Notes under the pieces: model-generated
Databases searched by the model: none
What the model was told of the DNA's origin: nothing
What the model saw: the letters and a program-made list of their open reading frames with translations, nothing else
Program-made: the position numbers and the translations under genes
Assembly (NCBI RefSeq): GCF_963974515.1
Contig: NZ_CAXBDD010000011.1
Location: 1 to 64,000, forward strand
Direction: 5' to 3'
DNA length: 64,000 nt
Source of the DNA: Sunxiuqinia sp963974515
GTDB taxonomy: Bacteria; Bacteroidota; Bacteroidia; Bacteroidales; Prolixibacteraceae
Part shown: piece by piece, positions 45,471-55,059 of the stretch
Layout: every line of letters begins with the position of its first letter
Numbering within the stretch: the first letter of the stretch is position 1

Positions 45471-46514
45471 TTACATCAACTCATATTCATCGCCAAACGA
45501 AACGCCCATCTTCCTGGCTTTCAGGATCAGGGAGTTATCAGCTTCAACCAGGCTCAGCTTACCGCCAACTTCCACCAAGGGAACAGTGGTTAACGTGTTG
45601 GCTCTCATAGCCACCATGGTTCCAAAGTTGCCTTCGGCAATGCATTGCGCGGCAAACGAGCCGTAGCGGGTGGCTAAAATGCGGTCCATCGGGCTTGGGC
45701 TTCCACCTCGCTGAACGTAGCCCAAAACCGTTTCCCTGGTTTCAATGCCGGTATAGGTACTAATGGCCTCTCCCACATGTGCGGCGGCCGAAACTTTCTT
45801 CGGATGTTCAATACCTTCGGCTACTACCACAATCGAATAGGGCTTATTGCTTTGGTAACGCTGCTCGATCTTTTTGCACACCGAGCGGATGTTATAGGGG
45901 ACTTCGGGAATCAGAATAATGTCGCCACCACCGGCCATTCCGGCATACAGGGCAATCCACCCTGCGTGATGCCCCATGACTTCAATAATCATGACCCGCT
46001 GGTGCGAGTTAGCCGTGGTATGCAGGCGGTCGATGGCTTCGGTGGCTATTTGAACGGCCGAATCGAAGCCGAACGTCACATCGGTTCCCCACACGTCATT
46101 ATCGATGGTTTTTGGAATACCCACTACGTTAAGCCCTTCTTCATGCAAGCGGCTGGCGGTTTTCATGGTTCCGTTGCCACCAATACAAACCAGCGCGTCC
46201 AATCCCAGCTCCTGGTAGTTTTGCTTGATCAATTCGGGTTTGTCATTTTCCCCGTCTTTGACCACTTTATAAGGTTTTTCCCTTGAAGTTCCCAGGATGG
46301 TTCCTCCCAAGGTTAAAATCCCGGAAAGATGCGACTCTTTCAGCTCAACATAATCCTTTTCAATCAGCCCCGAAAATCCGGCAGTAAACCCGACAACTTC
46401 CATCCCGTAATCGACAATAGCGGTTTTACCAACTCCCCTAATGGCTGCATTCAGTCCGGGACAATCGCCCCCGGCAGTTAAAATCCCAATTCGCTTTGGT
46501 TTTTGACTATTCAT
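45471..46514 (-). CDS. pfkA: 6-phosphofructokinase
   Basis: 347 residues. GGDCPGLNAAIRG (~16-28), CIGGNGTMKTASRL, GIPKTIDNDVWGTD and the effector/substrate segment MGHHAGWIALYAG are typical. The second Gly in GGNG corresponds to Gly104 of E. coli (ATP users), while Lys in PKTIDND corresponds to Lys124 of PPi-type enzymes. This Gly/Lys combination is known from ATP-dependent enzymes of the trypanosome/'group III' type, so ATP use is the better guess. It phosphorylates fructose-6-phosphate in glycolysis. A 9-base inverted repeat surrounds its start. Confidence 0.93.
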   Translation of the reverse strand: MNSQKPKRIGILTAGGDCPGLNAAIRGVGKTAIVDYGMEVVGFTAGFSGLIEKDYVELKESHLSGILTLGGTILGTSREKPYKVVKDGENDKPELIKQNYQELGLDALVCIGGNGTMKTASRLHEEGLNVVGIPKTIDNDVWGTDVTFGFDSAVQIATEAIDRLHTTANSHQRVMIIEVMGHHAGWIALYAGMAGGGDIILIPEVPYNIRSVCKKIEQRYQSNKPYSIVVVAEGIEHPKKVSAAAHVGEAISTYTGIETRETVLGYVQRGGSPSPMDRILATRYGSFAAQCIAEGNFGTMVAMRANTLTTVPLVEVGGKLSLVEADNSLILKARKMGVSFGDEYELM

Positions 46515-46549
46515 ATGATTAAATTGTTTGTTTTCTATTGAATCATATG
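46512..46549 (-). promoter_or_regulatory. Inverted repeat over the pfkA start codon
   Basis: CATATGATT (46512-46520) and AATCATATG (46541-46549) are perfect inverted arms 20 bases apart; the first contains the pfkA ATG on the minus strand. In the mRNA the stem would cover the start codon. It may also be a protein-binding site. Confidence 0.35.
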
Positions 46550-46954
46550 GAACTCACACTTTAATCATTTTCTTTTGCGTTGATCAAACATGCTCGTTTC
46601 ATACAATCAAATTTTTGAAATTGCCACGCAAGTGTGACGGTTAAAATTTCATTCTAAATTACTAAAAGAAATTCGCTTTTGACAGAAAAAATTCGATTCA
46701 TACGGAGCTTGTCTGTCCACGTTCGGCCTCAATGGCATGAAGGCTTTAATCAATTTTCGATCATTTGTTTACTAATCAGCAGACAAAACCAGTCTGTCGA
46801 TTGTCCGTCTTGAAACAACCCGAATCAATTTTTTATCGGACTGCCCCGTGCTTGCAGCAATCCGATACTGGAAATCCACAAGTTTTTTATTAATTTCGTA
46901 CCATTATTTCGAATTCATTTTAATTTAAATCGATAACCTAAAATTTAATTACCT
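46550..46954. other. Divergent intergenic region pfkA / DUF1080 gene
   Basis: About 400 bases, AT-rich, with no gene. It should hold two promoters. The best box for the rightward gene is TAATTTCG (46891-46898), one mismatch from TAnnTTTG and 57 bases before its ATG. No clear box was found for pfkA. Confidence 0.35.
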
Positions 46955-47749
46955 ATGAGACGAGTTTATTTGCTACTGTGTGCCTCGGTTTTGCTTTCTG
47001 CAACTGCCTGCAATTCTGGCACTAAAAAAGCCGAAGAGGCTACCGATGAGAAGTCAGCCCAGGTTGAAGAGCCCGCTGCCGACAATACCCTAACAGCCGC
47101 CGAAAAAGAAGCGGGCTGGGTGCTTCTTTTTAATGGAGAAACACCCGAAGGCTGGCGTGGAGTGAACAAAGACCATTTCCCAACGGGATGGCAAGTTGTT
47201 GACGGAACTTTGATGTGTAAAGGTTCGGGCGAAGGGGAAGCTGGCGCAGAAGATGGTGGTGACATCTTGTACGACCAAAAGTTTAAAAACTTCCAGCTAA
47301 AGCTCGAGTGGAAGATTTCAGAAGGCGGAAACTCCGGTATTTTCTACCTGGGCGAGGAAGTTGAAGACTGGCCAATCTACAAAACTGCTCCTGAAATGCA
47401 AATCCTCGACAACGAGCGTCACCCGGACGCCATGCTCGGGAAAGATGGCAACCGCATGGCCGGATCGTTGTACGACCTGATTCCTGCCAAGCCACAAAAC
47501 GCAAAACCTGCCGGCGAATGGAACAGTGTCGAAATCATTTGCTACCAGGGAACAGTTGTCCACAAGCAAAATGGCGAAGTGGTTGTCGAATACCACTTAT
47601 GGACTGACGACTGGAACGCGCTGGTGGCTGACAGTAAATTCCCGGGCCTGAATGAAGACTGGGCCAATGTACCCAAGGAAGGTTACATCGCCCTGCAAGA
47701 CCACGGAAATGATGTTTGGTTCAAAAACATCAAGATCAAAGAAATGTAA
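46955..47749 (+). CDS. DUF1080 lipoprotein (3-keto-disaccharide hydrolase-like)
   Basis: 264 residues. Signal peptide with lipobox LSATAC (Cys19), an acidic linker, then a concanavalin-like DUF1080 domain: WVLLFNGETPEGWRG, GWQVVDGTLMCKG, FQLKLEWKISEGGNSGIFY, APEMQILDNERHPD and VWFKNIKIKEM at the end. Members include 3-keto-disaccharide/glucoside hydrolases and bind glycans. Anchored in the envelope. A terminator follows at once. Confidence 0.92.
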   Translation: MRRVYLLLCASVLLSATACNSGTKKAEEATDEKSAQVEEPAADNTLTAAEKEAGWVLLFNGETPEGWRGVNKDHFPTGWQVVDGTLMCKGSGEGEAGAEDGGDILYDQKFKNFQLKLEWKISEGGNSGIFYLGEEVEDWPIYKTAPEMQILDNERHPDAMLGKDGNRMAGSLYDLIPAKPQNAKPAGEWNSVEIICYQGTVVHKQNGEVVVEYHLWTDDWNALVADSKFPGLNEDWANVPKEGYIALQDHGNDVWFKNIKIKEM

Positions 47750-47772
47750 CATTCATTTTTAATGAGATAATT

Positions 47773-47805
47773 AAAGGGTTGCTGTTGCAGCCCTTTTTTG
47801 TTTTT
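47773..47805 (+). terminator. Terminator after the DUF1080 gene
   Basis: Arms AAAGGGTTGC and GCAGCCCTTT (one mismatch) with loop TGTT, then runs of T. It lies 24 bases after the stop. Confidence 0.9.
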
Positions 47806-47853
47806 CATACTTTCATCACAAAGTTTTATTTTAGCTATTAAGACCTGAGACCT

Positions 47854-48873
47854 ATGCCTGACAAAAACATCACTCATGTTCCGTTTGAAATAATGAAGCA
47901 ACGCTTTTACGAAGTGCTGATTCAGTTGAAGTTTCCCAAAGAAAAAGCGAAAACATGTGCCGCTATTTTTGCCGGCAACAGTCTGGATGGCATTTATTCA
48001 CACGGCGTCAATCGTTTTCCGCGCTTTGTTGATTACGCCAAAAAAGGATACATCAATCCGCGGGCAAATCCAAAAAGAACCGCACAAATTGGTGCTATTG
48101 AACAATGGGACGGCCAATTGGCTCCCGGACCAAGCAATGCGGTGCAGGCTACGGGGCGCGCCATGGAATTGGGCAGCGAAAACGGACTGGGGCTAGTTGC
48201 CCTGGCCAACACCAACCACTGGATGCGCGGCGGAGCCTATGGCTGGCAGTGCGCCCAGGAAGGCTTCGCGTTTATTGGCTGGACCAATACCATTGCCAAC
48301 TTACCGGCGTGGGGCGCCAAAACATGTAAGCTCGGAAACAACCCCCTGGTGTTTGCTATTCCCTACCAGGATGAAGCGATTGTGTTGGACATGGCCCTGT
48401 CGCAATTTTCGTACGGAAAAATGGAAGATCTGCAAAAGAAGGGCGAAGAACTTCCCCTGCCCGGTGGATTTGACTTGCACAATCAATTTAGTACCAAGCC
48501 TGCCGAAATACTTGAATCGGGACGCCCATTGCCGGTTGGCTACTGGAAAGGCGCCGGCCTCTCGCTGCTGCTTGATTTACTGGCGACCTTGCTCTCGGCA
48601 GGACTATCCACCTCAGCACTTAGCCGGCAAAACAAAGCGGAATATGGCGTGTCGCAGGTTTTTATTGCCATTGATTTAAAACAGCTTGATAATTTTCCGG
48701 CGATGGAGCAGACAATCCAGGCTGTACTTGATGATTTCCAGTCGGCTGAAAAAGTGAGCCCGGAAAGCTCGTTACGCTATCCGGGCCAACGCGTTTTGAT
48801 TACCCGCGGAATAAACAGAATTAAAGGAATCCCGGTTGACACTGACCTTTGGCAACAAATTCAAAACCTTTAA
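47854..48873 (+). CDS. LDH2/malate-type NAD(P)-dependent dehydrogenase
   Basis: 339 residues of the malate/L-lactate/2,3-diketo-L-gulonate (YiaK/DlgD) family, unrelated to Rossmann dehydrogenases. Marks are SHGVNRFPRFV with the family histidine, GLVALANTNHWMRGGAYGWQ, WTNTIANLPAWGAK, LGNNPLVFAIPY and GLSLLLDLLATLLSAG. It probably reduces a 2-oxo acid or diketo sugar acid. The closest look is to 2,3-diketo-L-gulonate reductase, but no sugar-acid pathway genes are beside it. Monocistronic. Confidence 0.9.
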   Translation: MPDKNITHVPFEIMKQRFYEVLIQLKFPKEKAKTCAAIFAGNSLDGIYSHGVNRFPRFVDYAKKGYINPRANPKRTAQIGAIEQWDGQLAPGPSNAVQATGRAMELGSENGLGLVALANTNHWMRGGAYGWQCAQEGFAFIGWTNTIANLPAWGAKTCKLGNNPLVFAIPYQDEAIVLDMALSQFSYGKMEDLQKKGEELPLPGGFDLHNQFSTKPAEILESGRPLPVGYWKGAGLSLLLDLLATLLSAGLSTSALSRQNKAEYGVSQVFIAIDLKQLDNFPAMEQTIQAVLDDFQSAEKVSPESSLRYPGQRVLITRGINRIKGIPVDTDLWQQIQNL

Positions 48874-48949
48874 AAGGAAGAAAGACTCTTCATTGTGACC
48901 AATCGCATCAAGTATTTTACTGATCCGTCTTAATTGCTTTAAACAACTC

Positions 48950-48986
48950 AATGACTATTCAATGACAAAGAATGACCACTAATGAC
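48950..48986. repeat. Helically phased AATGAC array, copy B
   Basis: AATGAC occurs exactly at 48950, 48961, 48971 and 48981, spaced 11, 10 and 10 bases, and is preceded by ACAACTC as copy A is by ACAACTT. It lies between the convergent dehydrogenase and TolC genes. Confidence 0.6.
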
Positions 48987-49022
48987 TCTTTCACAACCCC
49001 CGACAGATTCGGTGTTTTGCTG

Positions 49023-50336
49023 TTATTCGTATTGCTGAATAATAGTACCTGCCATGCGAAGCAAGGCCGTGTGGGTATCAATGAAATTATAAACCGCTTG
49101 CAGTTCCTGTAAAGCCGCATTTAGGTATATCAACTGCACGTCGCGAAAGTTGAAAGAATTGATGGATCCGTTTTCAAACTTTTCCTTGGCAATCTGAAAA
49201 TTCAGGCGGGCAGCTTGCAGATTTTCGTTGGCTACGCTCAACAACTCTTTCCTCACCAGGTAAAACTCGTATAAGTTTTCCAGCTTATTATCCAGGTCAT
49301 GCTGCATTTGCTCCAGGGCAACCAATCCGCTTTCTTCTTCAAGCTTGGCAATCTGAAGCGCTCTTTTGCGGTTTCCCCCGCTAAACAGGTTATAGCTCAA
49401 AGTGAAGTTGCCATACATATTGTTCAGATTGGTCCAGGATATTCCACTATTTTCATAATCGTTGCCGGTACGTGTGTGTGTTGCTCCACCGGAAAATGAC
49501 AGGGTTGGGTAATAGGAACTTTTAGCGGCCATAATGGCATTTTCCAATAAATTTTGACTGATGTACTGATTCTTCAGACTTTTATTGTTGGCAATCATCT
49601 GGCTGTTCAAATCAGCCAGGCTATAGTCGATAGGAATGGCTTCAAACGTATCGTTCAACTCGTAAGCTGTATTGCTTTTGTCGGCCATGAGAAAAGCCAG
49701 GTCACGCAAAGCGTTTTTGTGGGCCACTTCCTGAGCCAGATAACTGGTTTTATCGGTCAGGTAGGCATTCTGGGCCTGTAACACATCGAAGGTCACCGCT
49801 GACCCAAAGTCCTTCCGTTGCTCGGCCCTGCTAAAGCGGTCTTCGGAAAGCAACATCACTTCTTTCAGCACGTTAAGACGTTCCTTCTCGAGCAATGCCG
49901 AATAATAAGCTAAAATCACCGACTGGATCGTTCCTTCAACCATGATGGCCGTATTCTGCTTCGAAAGCTCTTCCAGCTCGGCAAAGCGTTGTTTGCTAAT
50001 ATTTACGGCAAAACCATCAAACAGCGTCCAGTTCAGATTTAGCCCTCCCGAATACCGGTTTTGGATGAAGTCTTCGGTTGCGTTGTCGTTTAACGCATAG
50101 TCGGCGCCAAGCGCAACGCCAATATACGGATAGCGTCCAGCTTCACCCCAGTTGTTTTTAATCTCAGCAATTCGCTGATCCTGTTTCACCAGCGTGATAT
50201 CGTAATTATTTTTAAGTGATTTGCTGATTGCTTCCTCCAGACTCAGTGCTGTCTGAGCCTGTGCGGAAAACATTGCAAGTATACAAACCACCGCTATCAT
50301 TAATCGTTTCATAAAGCCAGTTCTATTTTTCAGCAT
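49023..50336 (-). CDS. TolC-family outer membrane efflux protein
   Basis: 437 residues from ATG 50334-50336; a second ATG at 50310-50312 (MKRLMIAVVCILAMFSAQAQ) gives a tighter signal peptide. The mature protein has the tandem TolC-like helical pattern, with ALSLEEAISKSLKNNYDI near the start and long coiled-coil stretches (LEKERLNVLKEVMLLSEDRF). It is the outer-membrane channel of the RND pump and ends the operon adaptor-pump-channel. Confidence 0.92.
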   Translation of the reverse strand: MLKNRTGFMKRLMIAVVCILAMFSAQAQTALSLEEAISKSLKNNYDITLVKQDQRIAEIKNNWGEAGRYPYIGVALGADYALNDNATEDFIQNRYSGGLNLNWTLFDGFAVNISKQRFAELEELSKQNTAIMVEGTIQSVILAYYSALLEKERLNVLKEVMLLSEDRFSRAEQRKDFGSAVTFDVLQAQNAYLTDKTSYLAQEVAHKNALRDLAFLMADKSNTAYELNDTFEAIPIDYSLADLNSQMIANNKSLKNQYISQNLLENAIMAAKSSYYPTLSFSGGATHTRTGNDYENSGISWTNLNNMYGNFTLSYNLFSGGNRKRALQIAKLEEESGLVALEQMQHDLDNKLENLYEFYLVRKELLSVANENLQAARLNFQIAKEKFENGSINSFNFRDVQLIYLNAALQELQAVYNFIDTHTALLRMAGTIIQQYE

Positions 50337-50351
50337 AAAAGTGTTTTCAAA

Positions 50352-53300
50352 TTATTTGATTTGCTTATCAGAATCCACGTTTTTGTCGCCGTTCTCCAGT
50401 TTCCTCAAGCTGTGCAGGTATGCAATCTCAACTTCCTCGGCTTCGAACTTGCGACCGTGCCACAACTGATGAGTCACCCGCCGGAAATCATTCAGAATCA
50501 TTATCAGTGCCGGAAAAAACAGCAAAATAAACAAGGTTCCGAAAGCCACACCGTAAACCAGCGAAATTGCCATCGGAATCAGGAACTGCGCCTGAAAACT
50601 TTTTTCCAGAACCAGCGGAAACAAGCCAAACGAAGTGGTCAATGTGGTCAGAATGATCGGCCGCAAACGGTTTTTTCCTGACTCCACAATCGCTTCCCGG
50701 ACTTTCATCCCCCGCTCAATTAGTAAATTATACTTTGCCAGAAAGACCACGGCATCGTTGACAATCACCCCAGTGAGTGCAACAATACCCCACAAGCTCA
50801 ATATCGAAACCGGTTTACCATGAATTCCATGTCCCCAGATTGAGCCAAGCACGGCTAGTGGAATCATAATTAAAATCAACAACGGCTGCTCAAAGGATTT
50901 AAAATTAATCATCAGGATGAACACAATAATCAGAAAAGCCATTGGGAAATAAATCATCATGTCACCCATATTTCGTTGACTTTCTTTCTGTTGTCCTTGG
51001 TATTCAATTTGAATTCCGGGATGAAGCGCTGCGAGCTCCGGGATCACGCTGGCTTCAATCTGCTCCAAAATCTCGGTTACCGAAGCATCCGGATCCGACA
51101 ATTCAGCACTCACGCGAATCTCGCGCCTCCCATTAAAACGCTGGATATTTACCGGGCCGCGTTCCAGATTGTAATCAACCAATTCGGCCAGCGGATACTC
51201 TCCAGCCGCAGTCTTTATTTTCATGCGTTCCATTTGTCCGAGCGATGTACGGTCTTCCCTCGGGTAACGTACCCAAATTCGCAGTTCATCACGACCTTCC
51301 TGAATGCGTTGGGCCTGTCCCCCGTAGAAACCCTGCCGAACCTGGTTGGCAATGGTAGCCTCATCCAGCCCAAGCATGTAGGCGATTGGTTTTAATTTAA
51401 GGCGCACTTCCTGTTTTCCCAGAGCGTTGTTGTCCACCACATCTTTCAACTGGGGCATCTCTTCCAGCCTGGTCATCAGAAAATCGCGGCCCAATTCCAA
51501 CTCCTCAATATTTCGCGAAAGCAAGCTAATTGACACCGGAGCGCCAAAACGCCCCTGCGCTCCGATGGTAAATTTCTCGGCTTCAAGGACAGGCCCCACT
51601 TTTTCGGTCACCATGTTAATGATTTCGTAGGTGCTGATGCCGGTTTCTTCTGAATTTCGTGGGAAGACATTGATATTTCCGGCATGTGCACCGGTTTCCT
51701 GCCCATCGAAAGCGGTTCCCATATTCACAAACGCGTTGTCAATAATATCGATCGAATCGTTGTATTTTTCTTTTAGCTCATCGTTCACTTCCCACACAGC
51801 TTCTTCAAATCGTTGCAGGTAAACCATGGTTTGTTCCTCGCCCTGCCCCGGAGTAAAAGCCAGGTTGATATTGAACGAATCAAACTCCATACGTGGAAAG
51901 AAAGTGGTTTTAATGATCTGTCCGCCCAAAAGGCCAGCGGTAATCAACACCATGGCCAAAGGAACCCCGATCACAATATATCGCCATTGAACAATAAGTT
52001 TCAAAACCCGATCGTACGCATAATCGCGCAACCAGTTAAACATTCGTTCGGAGTATTTCCGAAAACCTTTTTCCCTTGACTTCATGCTTTTTTCGCTCAG
52101 CACACTTGCATTACCAATATGGGCCGGTAGAACCAGAAAAGCTTCGAAAAGCGAAAAGAACAAACTCAGACAGACGATGAAGGCCATTTCACGCATCATT
52201 TCCATTTGCCCGGTAATAAAGAACAAAGGCGAAAAAGCAATGATGGTAGTGGACACAGAAGTGACGACCGCCGGAATAACCTCAACGGTACCATCGATGG
52301 CCGCCCGCATCGGACTTTTACCCATTTCGAAATGCTGAAAAATGTTTTCGCCAATCACAATCCCATCATCTACCAAAATACCAATCACCAGGATCATTCC
52401 GAATAGGGAAATCATGTTGATAGTAACCCCCATCAGGTTGGCCACAATAAACATAGCCAGAAATGAAGCGGGAATTCCCCAGGCAACCCAAAGCGCCAGA
52501 CGGGTACTCAGCATCAATGCCAAGGCAATGACAACCAGGATGAGTCCCTGCAATCCGTTCGTGTATAACAAATCGAGCCGGCTGTGCAGCAACTCCAGAA
52601 AGGAAAAGGTAACCCCCACTTCCACCCCGGGATGCTCGGCATTAAACTCCTCAATATAAGCGTGAACGTATTTGTCTATTTCTTCGAGATCTTCAACAAT
52701 CAACTTCGAAACACTAATGGTGATGACCGGTTTGCCTTTGCGCAAACTCTTGGTGGGCACATCGGCAAATTTCTTTTTCACCTCGGCCACATCGCGAATC
52801 CGGATCAGGCTGCCATCGGTATTGGCACGCAATACAATGTCGCCAATTTTGTTCGGATCAGCGCTACGGGAACGCAGACGAATAACCAGCTCTTCCTTCA
52901 TGGAGCGGATTTCGCCGCCGGAAACATCGCGGTTGTTCTGCGAAATGGCATTTTGCAAATCACTAAATGTCAAACCATAGCGCAGCAAATTTTGCTCAGG
53001 CGCCTCGACCGAAATTTCCAACTGAGGAAATCCGTAGATATCGACTTGGCTCACTTTACCAGAGGCCAGCAGTTCCTCTTCAACCTGCTGTGCGTATTCT
53101 TTCAGTGTCATCAAATCAACATCGCCCGACATTCGCAGGAACAGGGCTCGCGAGGTGGTACGCTGCTTAAATACAATGGGACGTTCGGCAGCCGAGGGGA
53201 AAGAGGAAATTCCGTCAACAGCATTTTTGACTTCAATCAGGGTTTCATCAATGTCAATGTCGCCGGTGATTTCAATCTGCACACGGGCCGAGTTTTCGGA

Positions 53301-53570
53301 TGAAGTAGAAGTGATTTCATAAATCCCGGGAATTCCGCGCACGGCTTCCTCGATACGGGAGGTGACGCCCTCCTCCATTTCAACGGGTGAAGCTCCGGGA
53401 TAGAATACCGAAACGTAAATATTTTTTGACGGCCTTTCCGGAAAGAAAGACTTTTTCATGGTGTACATGCTTAACCCACCAACAACCAGCAGAAATACGA
53501 TGATCAGGTTAGCATAGAACGGAAATCGTACAAAAATTTCAACTGCCTTTCTCATCTTGCTGCTTTTCAT
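50352..53570 (-). CDS. RND-family efflux transporter (AcrB-like)
   Basis: About 1072 residues from ATG 53568-53570 (MKSSKMRKAVEIF); the frame runs 39 bases further up, and ATG 53555 is also possible. Twelve membrane helices in the usual 1+5, 1+5 order surround two large periplasmic loops. The proton-relay helix 4 shows GMILVIGILVDDGIVIGENIF with the paired Asp residues, and VALTGVIVNDAVVFLAKYN is helix 10. It exports small toxic compounds with the adaptor and TolC-like partner. The start overlaps the adaptor's end by about 30 bases, showing tight coupling. Substrate unknown. Confidence 0.93.
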   Translation of the reverse strand: MKSSKMRKAVEIFVRFPFYANLIIVFLLVVGGLSMYTMKKSFFPERPSKNIYVSVFYPGASPVEMEEGVTSRIEEAVRGIPGIYEITSTSSENSARVQIEITGDIDIDETLIEVKNAVDGISSFPSAAERPIVFKQRTTSRALFLRMSGDVDLMTLKEYAQQVEEELLASGKVSQVDIYGFPQLEISVEAPEQNLLRYGLTFSDLQNAISQNNRDVSGGEIRSMKEELVIRLRSRSADPNKIGDIVLRANTDGSLIRIRDVAEVKKKFADVPTKSLRKGKPVITISVSKLIVEDLEEIDKYVHAYIEEFNAEHPGVEVGVTFSFLELLHSRLDLLYTNGLQGLILVVIALALMLSTRLALWVAWGIPASFLAMFIVANLMGVTINMISLFGMILVIGILVDDGIVIGENIFQHFEMGKSPMRAAIDGTVEVIPAVVTSVSTTIIAFSPLFFITGQMEMMREMAFIVCLSLFFSLFEAFLVLPAHIGNASVLSEKSMKSREKGFRKYSERMFNWLRDYAYDRVLKLIVQWRYIVIGVPLAMVLITAGLLGGQIIKTTFFPRMEFDSFNINLAFTPGQGEEQTMVYLQRFEEAVWEVNDELKEKYNDSIDIIDNAFVNMGTAFDGQETGAHAGNINVFPRNSEETGISTYEIINMVTEKVGPVLEAEKFTIGAQGRFGAPVSISLLSRNIEELELGRDFLMTRLEEMPQLKDVVDNNALGKQEVRLKLKPIAYMLGLDEATIANQVRQGFYGGQAQRIQEGRDELRIWVRYPREDRTSLGQMERMKIKTAAGEYPLAELVDYNLERGPVNIQRFNGRREIRVSAELSDPDASVTEILEQIEASVIPELAALHPGIQIEYQGQQKESQRNMGDMMIYFPMAFLIIVFILMINFKSFEQPLLILIMIPLAVLGSIWGHGIHGKPVSILSLWGIVALTGVIVNDAVVFLAKYNLLIERGMKVREAIVESGKNRLRPIILTTLTTSFGLFPLVLEKSFQAQFLIPMAISLVYGVAFGTLFILLFFPALIMILNDFRRVTHQLWHGRKFEAEEVEIAYLHSLRKLENGDKNVDSDKQIK

Positions 53571-54717
53571 TTTGAGTATTGCCACTCGCCTGAGCTCCCA
53601 GTATTTCAACCGGCGTGCGTTCCTTTACATTGATCAGTGCTTCGGTAACCAGGTAAGTACCCTCTTCCAGCCCGTCAAAAATTAAGGTTGACGTGTTGAC
53701 TTTAATTATATTGATTTGTCTTTTCTGCAAATAACCGTCGGCAACGGTAAAAACAGTGTTGGTATTGAACACCGCGCTGCGTGGTATTTCCATGGCATTT
53801 TTGATGGGATAGCCTGGAAACTCAACCGACAGGTACTCACCAGTCAGCATTTCGGCTCCGGCTTTCGAATCTACTTTCACGAATACACTCCTCGACTGGC
53901 TGTTTTGGTCTACAAAAGCAGCCTTCCTTACCACTGTTCCGTACAATTCACTCTGTCCGCTTTTGATCACCTTTACCCGGTCGCCCAGCTTAATCCATTT
54001 TGAAAATTCATTCTCCACCGGTACTTCCAGCTCCAGCAAGTCGGTACGAATCATTTTGGCTATCTGCCCGTTGGTATTCACATAAGCGCCTACTTCGTAA
54101 TTCACCTCGGTAAATGTACCATCAAAAGGTGCATACATTGAGTGGCGTTCCAGCCGCTTCTCATTTTGCCGAATGCTGTAGTAATCGTTTAAGATACCTT
54201 GGCTGGCAAGGAATATTTTCAATTTTTCATTTTCGTATTCCGGCAGTTCTGGAAGCTCTTCATTCAGATCAATTTCATTAAAAAACTTCAAAAATACCTC
54301 ATAACTATCCGGGAAATCAATTCTCAGATCGGGTAAAATATTGGTCAGACTGTTCAGAAATATACTTTTCTTACTTTTTAGTTCCAACTCAACTTCATCT
54401 TTATAAATGGTCGCCAAATGCTGCCCTTTTTTAAATGACGCGCCTTTCTTCAGGCTCACTTGTCCGGCTTCAATTTTTCCAGCAGCTTCAGCAATCAATA
54501 CGACTTCGTTACCTGAGATTACCCTGCCCTGCGCAGTCACTTCCGACGTAATGTCGCTATAAGCAACAGGCTGGGCAGCCACGTAGCGTTTTACATCAAC
54601 CTCGGGGCGGGTCCCAGCTTCCGGCTTCATCGAAATAAAAAGTTTTGACAACAGTGCGGATCCGCCCAACAAAACAATGAGGGCTACAACAACAAAAGTA
54701 ATTTTTCTCCAATTCAT
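53539..54717 (-). CDS. Periplasmic adaptor subunit of an RND pump (HlyD/MFP family)
   Basis: 392 residues. An N-terminal hydrophobic anchor (ITFVVVALIVLLGGSALLS) is followed by a lipoyl-like half-motif (GQVSLKKGASFKKGQHLATI), a helical hairpin (~115-190), the second lipoyl half (MYAPFDGTFTEVNYEVGAYV) and beta-barrel/membrane-proximal domains. It links the inner-membrane pump at 50352 to the TolC-like channel at 49023. First gene of the operon. Confidence 0.92.
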   Translation of the reverse strand: MNWRKITFVVVALIVLLGGSALLSKLFISMKPEAGTRPEVDVKRYVAAQPVAYSDITSEVTAQGRVISGNEVVLIAEAAGKIEAGQVSLKKGASFKKGQHLATIYKDEVELELKSKKSIFLNSLTNILPDLRIDFPDSYEVFLKFFNEIDLNEELPELPEYENEKLKIFLASQGILNDYYSIRQNEKRLERHSMYAPFDGTFTEVNYEVGAYVNTNGQIAKMIRTDLLELEVPVENEFSKWIKLGDRVKVIKSGQSELYGTVVRKAAFVDQNSQSRSVFVKVDSKAGAEMLTGEYLSVEFPGYPIKNAMEIPRSAVFNTNTVFTVADGYLQKRQINIIKVNTSTLIFDGLEEGTYLVTEALINVKERTPVEILGAQASGNTQNEKQQDEKGS

Positions 54718-55019
54718 GTTATTCTGTTAATTGTTTTTAAGTCGTTCATTAAAACAAAACTCAGATAGAAATTCCCATTCTAAAAACCTGTTTAATTTTG
54801 CGGGTTGCAAACCTATTAAAAAATCGGGAATGATCCGTCTTTCTGGAAAGACAAACAACAGGCTACAAATGTAGTGTGCAATATCAAACAATGATTACAG
54901 CCCTTCAACCGGTAAAGTGTAAATAATTCTAAATGGGCACAAAAAGAATGAGGATTTAACTCATCTTGTTAAAATTCAAAAACAAGGAACAATTAAGCTA
55001 CGTGTAAAGCAGTTTTATT
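54718..55019. other. Divergent intergenic region efflux operon / nadB
   Basis: About 300 AT-rich bases with no gene. A minus-strand TAGGTTTG (54815-54808) matches TAnnTTTG and could drive the efflux operon, 91 bases before its ATG. Nothing else seen. Confidence 0.4.
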
Positions 55020-55027
55020 TACCTTTG
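55020..55027 (+). promoter_or_regulatory. Candidate -7 box of the nadB operon
   Basis: TACCTTTG is an exact match to TAnnTTTG, 33 bases before the nadB ATG, giving a leader of roughly 25 bases. No TTG at the ideal -33 distance. Confidence 0.5.
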
Positions 55028-55059
55028 CCGTTCTTATTTCATGTGAAGCTTCAAAACAA

